The translations under genes were made by a program, and so were the position numbers. A model generated the notes under the pieces. That model was not told where the DNA came from, made no database searches, and saw nothing but the letters and a program-made list of their open reading frames with translations. Positions 7,038-9,118 of a DNA stretch of 9,118 nt are shown here, piece by piece (positions within the stretch are counted from its first letter, which is position 1; every line of letters starts with the position of its first letter). This DNA is from an uncultured bacterium (lineage in GTDB: Bacteria > Hydrogenedentota > Hydrogenedentia > Hydrogenedentales > CAITNO01), in NCBI GenBank assembly GCA_937923585.1, contig CALDSM010000299.1, forward strand, positions 1 to 9,118, given 5' to 3'.

Positions 7038-7273
7038 TTGCCGAAATCGGCCATATACTGCTTGTTGGTGGACAAGTCCTCCGGGCCTTCGACGCTTCCC
7101 ACGAGCGAGCCCCACCGCTCAAGGCAGGATCCCGGCTGGGGGCCGCCGGCTGAGGCGAGATAGATTTTCAGCATATCGCGCACAAGATCGGACTTGGTGG
7201 TGCCGCGCGCCTTTGCCGCGGCGGAAAGTTCCCTGTCCAATTCAGGCTGGAGTTTTATTGAAACGGTCTTCAT
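7034..7273 (-). CDS. vapB: VapB-type ribbon-helix-helix antitoxin
   Basis: A 79-residue antitoxin encoded immediately before vapC. The N-terminus, MKTVSIKLQPELDRELSAAA, fits a ribbon-helix-helix (CopG/MetJ-like) DNA-binding fold: beta strand TVSIKL, helix A PELDRELSAAAKARG, turn T-T-K, helix B SDLVRDMLKIYL. The tail (after GGPQPGSCLERWG, ending NKQYMADFGK) is probably disordered until it wraps the toxin. In such modules the antitoxin, alone and better with VapC, represses its own promoter; a 27-bp dyad overlapping the -10 box lies just upstream. The start at 7273 is chosen because GAAGG (7282-7286) sits 8 nt upstream. In-frame ATGs at 7288 and 7318 fall in the operator or promoter. The stop overlaps the vapC start by 4 nt. 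Confidence 0.9.
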   Translation of the reverse strand: MKTVSIKLQPELDRELSAAAKARGTTKSDLVRDMLKIYLASAGGPQPGSCLERWGSLVGSVEGPEDLSTNKQYMADFGK

Positions 7274-7281
7274 GAATGACG

Positions 7282-7286
7282 CCTTC
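7282..7286 (-). promoter_or_regulatory. vapB ribosome binding site
   Basis: GAAGG on the minus strand lies 8 nt before the ATG at 7273. It selects that codon over the in-frame ATG at 7286-7288, which overlaps the site itself. Confidence 0.65.
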
Positions 7287-7287
7287 A

Positions 7288-7314
7288 TATTACGAGTATG
7301 CCATAATTGTAATA
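7288..7314. promoter_or_regulatory. Putative VapBC operator (27-bp dyad)
   Basis: A dyad centred on base 7301 reads TATTAC-GAG-TATG-C-CATA-ATT-GTAATA. Eleven of the 13 symmetric pairs match, and only 7294/7308 and 7296/7306 fail. The flanking pairs outside 7288-7314 do not match, so the symmetry is bounded. It is AT-rich in a GC-rich region, overlaps the -10 box (7306-7311), and lies directly before vapB. This is where autorepression by a ribbon-helix-helix antitoxin would be expected. The symmetry is seen in the sequence; the binding is inferred. Confidence 0.7.
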
Positions 7315-7335
7315 CCAACCGGGGGGGTGCGTCAA
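7306..7335 (-). promoter_or_regulatory. Putative sigma-70-type promoter of the vapBC operon
   Basis: On the minus strand a -35 box TTGACG (7335-7330, 5/6 to consensus) and a -10 box TACAAT (7311-7306, 5/6) are separated by 18 bp (7329-7312). The spacer contains a run of seven C (G7 at 7321-7327 on the plus strand). Transcription would start near 7299 and give a short leader containing the vapB ribosome binding site. The -10 box lies inside the operator dyad. Confidence 0.6.
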
Positions 7336-7371
7336 GCGGCTACAGGGCCAATGGGGACAAATAGAAGCCTC

Positions 7372-7602
7372 GTCATTGCGAGCCTCAGACCGCCTGCGGC
7401 GGGGATTCGTTTTAGAAAGCCGGTTCCAGTATGTGGGACAGCCGCCCTCGGCTGTCGGGCTTGTGACGAACGCCCAAGGGCCGACAGGCGAGGGCGCCTG
7501 TCCCACACTTTCTTAGCAGCGAAGCGCGGCAATCTCTTGGAACCACGGCCCAGGGTCCGGGTCATTGCGGGAACGAGATTGCCGCGCTTCGCCCGCAATG
7601 AC
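7372..7602. repeat. Composite inverted-repeat element (MITE/REP-like)
   Basis: The 295 bp between the oxidoreductase and vapB contain no gene but are rich in repeats. GTCATTGCG (7372-7380) and CGCAATGAC (7594-7602) are terminal inverted repeats. The right part is a stem: GTCATTGCGGG (7561-7571) pairs with CCCGCAATGAC (7592-7602). An 18-bp segment, GCGAAGCGCGGCAATCTC (7519-7536), recurs inverted at 7575-7592. Between 7385 and 7518 lies a second repeat with two hairpins. The GTCATT...AATGAC ends resemble those of the palindrome at 359-429. No transposase and no clear target-site duplication were seen. Because it follows the oxidoreductase stop directly, the right stem could also act as a 3' mRNA structure, though it has no T-run. 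Confidence 0.7.
7432..7507. repeat. Pair of inverted hairpins inside the composite repeat
   Basis: Arms 7432-7458 and 7481-7507 are reverse complements at 25 of 27 positions. Each arm is itself a hairpin: GACAGCCG (7437-7444), loop CCCT, CGGCTGTC (7449-7456); and GACAGGCG (7483-7490), loop AGGG, CGCCTGTC (7495-7502). The two differences between the arms are exchanged C-G and G-C pairs within the small hairpins, so pairing is kept in both. Both hairpins are flanked by TGTGG or CCACA. Confidence 0.75.
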
Positions 7603-7613
7603 AGATGTGCGGG

Positions 7614-9072
7614 TTACGCATAACAGCGCACCTCAAACACACGGCCCAGCGGGTCGCCATGTGTTTTGAGCAAACGCAGGCGCAACGCCGAAACGTGGAC
7701 AGGCTCGAAAGTGTGGATGACGTGTCTTAGGAAGTTGTCCGCATTGCGCGCCACCTCGCGCCATTCGCCGTTTACAAGAACCTCCACCGCATAGTCGGCC
7801 ACGGTTTCCGGCTGGGGGCCGCGGGTCTGGCCTTTGTAGGGGCCGTCTTCGCCGCTCAGGAACAGCCGCCGGTGCAGACCCGTGTCAAAGGTGCACTGGA
7901 CTTGGCCAATCGTCCGGGGCTGGTCCCAGTCGAGGCGCAGCCAGGGCTCGCCGTCGGCCAGGGCCGCCTGCCACTGGTGCGTCTTGCCGTCGCCGATGTC
8001 GCGGTTCCACCCGTCAACAACCTGCTCCGCCGCGCCGTCTTTGGTCTGATGCGAACAGGTGATGCGCGCCCCGCGCGCCAGGTCTTCCGGGTCCTCGTTG
8101 GCAATGCCCAGCAGCGACTGGTCATTGCGCAGCAGCAGTTGCTGAAGCCGGGCCATGCGCGCCGGATCGCCGGCCACCTCTTTGGGTTGCATATTCTGTC
8201 CGGCGCAGAAGGCCGCCGCCGTGCCCACGGCCTGACCCAGCGTGGAACAGGTGGCCATGACACGTGTGGAGGTCAGCGCCACGTGCGAGGCACTCAGGTT
8301 CCGCCCAGCCATGAGCAAATTGGCGAGGTCCGCGCTGTACAGCGACCGCAGCGGAATGGAGTAGGGCTGCTTGAGGTGGATCTGCTGGCAGGGGGGCAGA
8401 TCGCGGCTGTCCATGCCTCCGGGAGGATGGTCGTCCATGGGCCACCCGCCGTAGGCGACACGATCGGGGAACAGCTCCGCGCTTTCCAGTTCGCGCTGGG
8501 TCAGGATGTGCTCTCCGACGATGCGCCGGTTCTCCCGCTTGCCGGGCAGCATGCCCACCCATTCCAGCGCCCAGTTCTCCGATTCAGGATGCTGGCCGCC
8601 GTTCTTGATGTAATCCCAAACGCCCATCAGGATGCGCAGCAGTTCATGCCGGATGCGCCGGTTGTCCTTGATGGTGTCCAGTTCACCGCCCCATTCAATC
8701 CACCAGTAGCCGTACTCCCACGAGCGGATGGAGCGGTGCTTGAAATCTTCCTCGGTGAACCTGCGCGCCCATGCGGGCGGACGGAATGGCATGGGGGTGT
8801 CGTGCCTGCGCGCCTGGAATAGCAGGCTGTTGCCCATCGTCTTCCGGTCTGCCGTCTCCGGGGCCAGCGACTCGCCGTACTGGTCCCGCGCCTCCCGGCC
8901 CCACAGGCACCGCGCCCCGGCCGCGATGGCCAGCGCCGAATCACCGGTGCAGTCAATGAAGTACCGCGCCTCAATGGAATACCGCTCCGCCAGCATCGAA
9001 CTGGCCGCGGTAACCCGCGCGATCTTTCCCTCAGCGGCTTCGGCCTCCACCACGGCGGTGTCGAGCAGCAGC
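7614..9072 (-). CDS. FAD-dependent oxidoreductase with C-terminal discoidin-like domain, 5'-truncated
   Basis: The 485 visible residues are the C-terminal part of a FAD_oxidored-type (PF12831-like) flavoprotein. Near residues 37-51 is RYFIDCTGDSALAIAAGA, the family's conserved DxTGD block. Near 254-286 is MAGRNLSASHVALTSTRVMA with TLGQAVGTAAAFC, the C-terminal FAD-contacting motif. The last ~150 residues (VVDGWNRDIGDG, LRLDWDQPRTIGQVQCTFD, YAVEVLVNGEWREVARN) look like an F5/8 type C (discoidin) beta-sandwich, usually a carbohydrate- or surface-binding module. The N-terminal GxGxxG Rossmann motif is missing because genomic sequence ends here: bases from 9073 are adapter, and the apparent GTG start at 9053 is internal, since the frame stays open upstream as LLLDTAV. 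The substrate is unknown; such proteins often accompany polysaccharide degradation. The TAA stop is at 7614-7616. No signal peptide can be judged. Confidence 0.88.
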
Positions 9073-9118
9073 AGATCGGAAGAGCGTCGTGTAGGGAAAG
9101 AGTGTAGATCTCGGTGGT
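9073..9118. other. Illumina sequencing adapter (artefact)
   Basis: From AGATCGGAAGAGC at 9073 onward, all 46 bases read as the reverse complement of the Illumina TruSeq universal (P5-side) adapter, continuing through GTCGTGTAGGGAAAGAGTGT and AGATCTCGGTGGT. This is not genomic sequence. It marks untrimmed adapter at the contig end and must not be translated as part of the oxidoreductase. Confidence 0.97.

Noticed and set aside
7038..7115. N-terminal extension of vapC
   Set aside because: It overlaps vapB coding sequence and would place 26 basic residues before the first PIN strand.
7274..7318. N-terminal extension of vapB from an in-frame start at 7318
   Set aside because: This stretch holds the proposed -10 box, operator and ribosome binding site; the RHH fold begins at MKTVSIKL.
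7372..7602. CRISPR array or tRNA in the non-coding stretch
   Set aside because: The repeats are inverted and not direct with regular spacers, and no cloverleaf or CCA-type end can be drawn.

Overview
The window looks like the end of a metagenomic contig from a GC-rich, Gram-negative-like uncultured bacterium. No taxonomic marker is present. The FAD_oxidored-type enzyme with a C-terminal discoidin-like domain, the multi-TM glycosyltransferases fused to TPR repeats, and the many GTCATT...AATGAC intergenic palindromes fit phyla such as Hydrogenedentota, Planctomycetota or Lentisphaerota, but this is a weak inference. The last 46 bases (9073-9118) are Illumina adapter and not genomic DNA, so the genomic sequence ends near 9072.

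Left part, plus strand (1-1170): the 3' end of leuC, then a 71-bp near-perfect palindrome, then complete leuD. Together they encode the two subunits of isopropylmalate isomerase (leucine biosynthesis). A rho-independent-type hairpin with a pyrimidine-rich tail (1127-1170) closes this unit. It sits between leuD and a convergent minus-strand operon.

Centre, minus strand (7335 down to 1183): one co-directional run of five genes. A promoter (TTGACG-18-TACAAT) overlapped by a 27-bp dyad lies in front of vapB, a ribbon-helix-helix antitoxin. VapC, a PIN-domain ribonuclease toxin, follows with an ATGA overlap. The vapC stop overlaps the start of the first of two tandem paralogous GT-C-type membrane glycosyltransferases, each with a C-terminal TPR domain. 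The second paralogue follows after 73 bp. After another 38 bp comes a DUF1186 protein with a C-terminal SEC-C zinc motif. The glycosyltransferases probably move lipid-linked sugars onto an envelope glycan or protein on the outer face of the inner membrane; donor and acceptor are unknown. Whether the toxin-antitoxin pair has any functional link to them is not shown by the sequence.

Right part: 7319-7613 is non-coding. It holds the vapBC promoter and a composite of nested inverted repeats. Beyond it lies a minus-strand FAD-dependent oxidoreductase that runs off the genomic end, lacking its N-terminal nucleotide-binding Rossmann motif.

No rRNA, tRNA, CRISPR array, transposase or phage gene was seen. 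The most interesting items are the vapBC-glycosyltransferase operon, its operator/promoter with a C7 tract in the spacer, the block-wise divergence of the tandem paralogues, and the repeat composite at 7372-7602.
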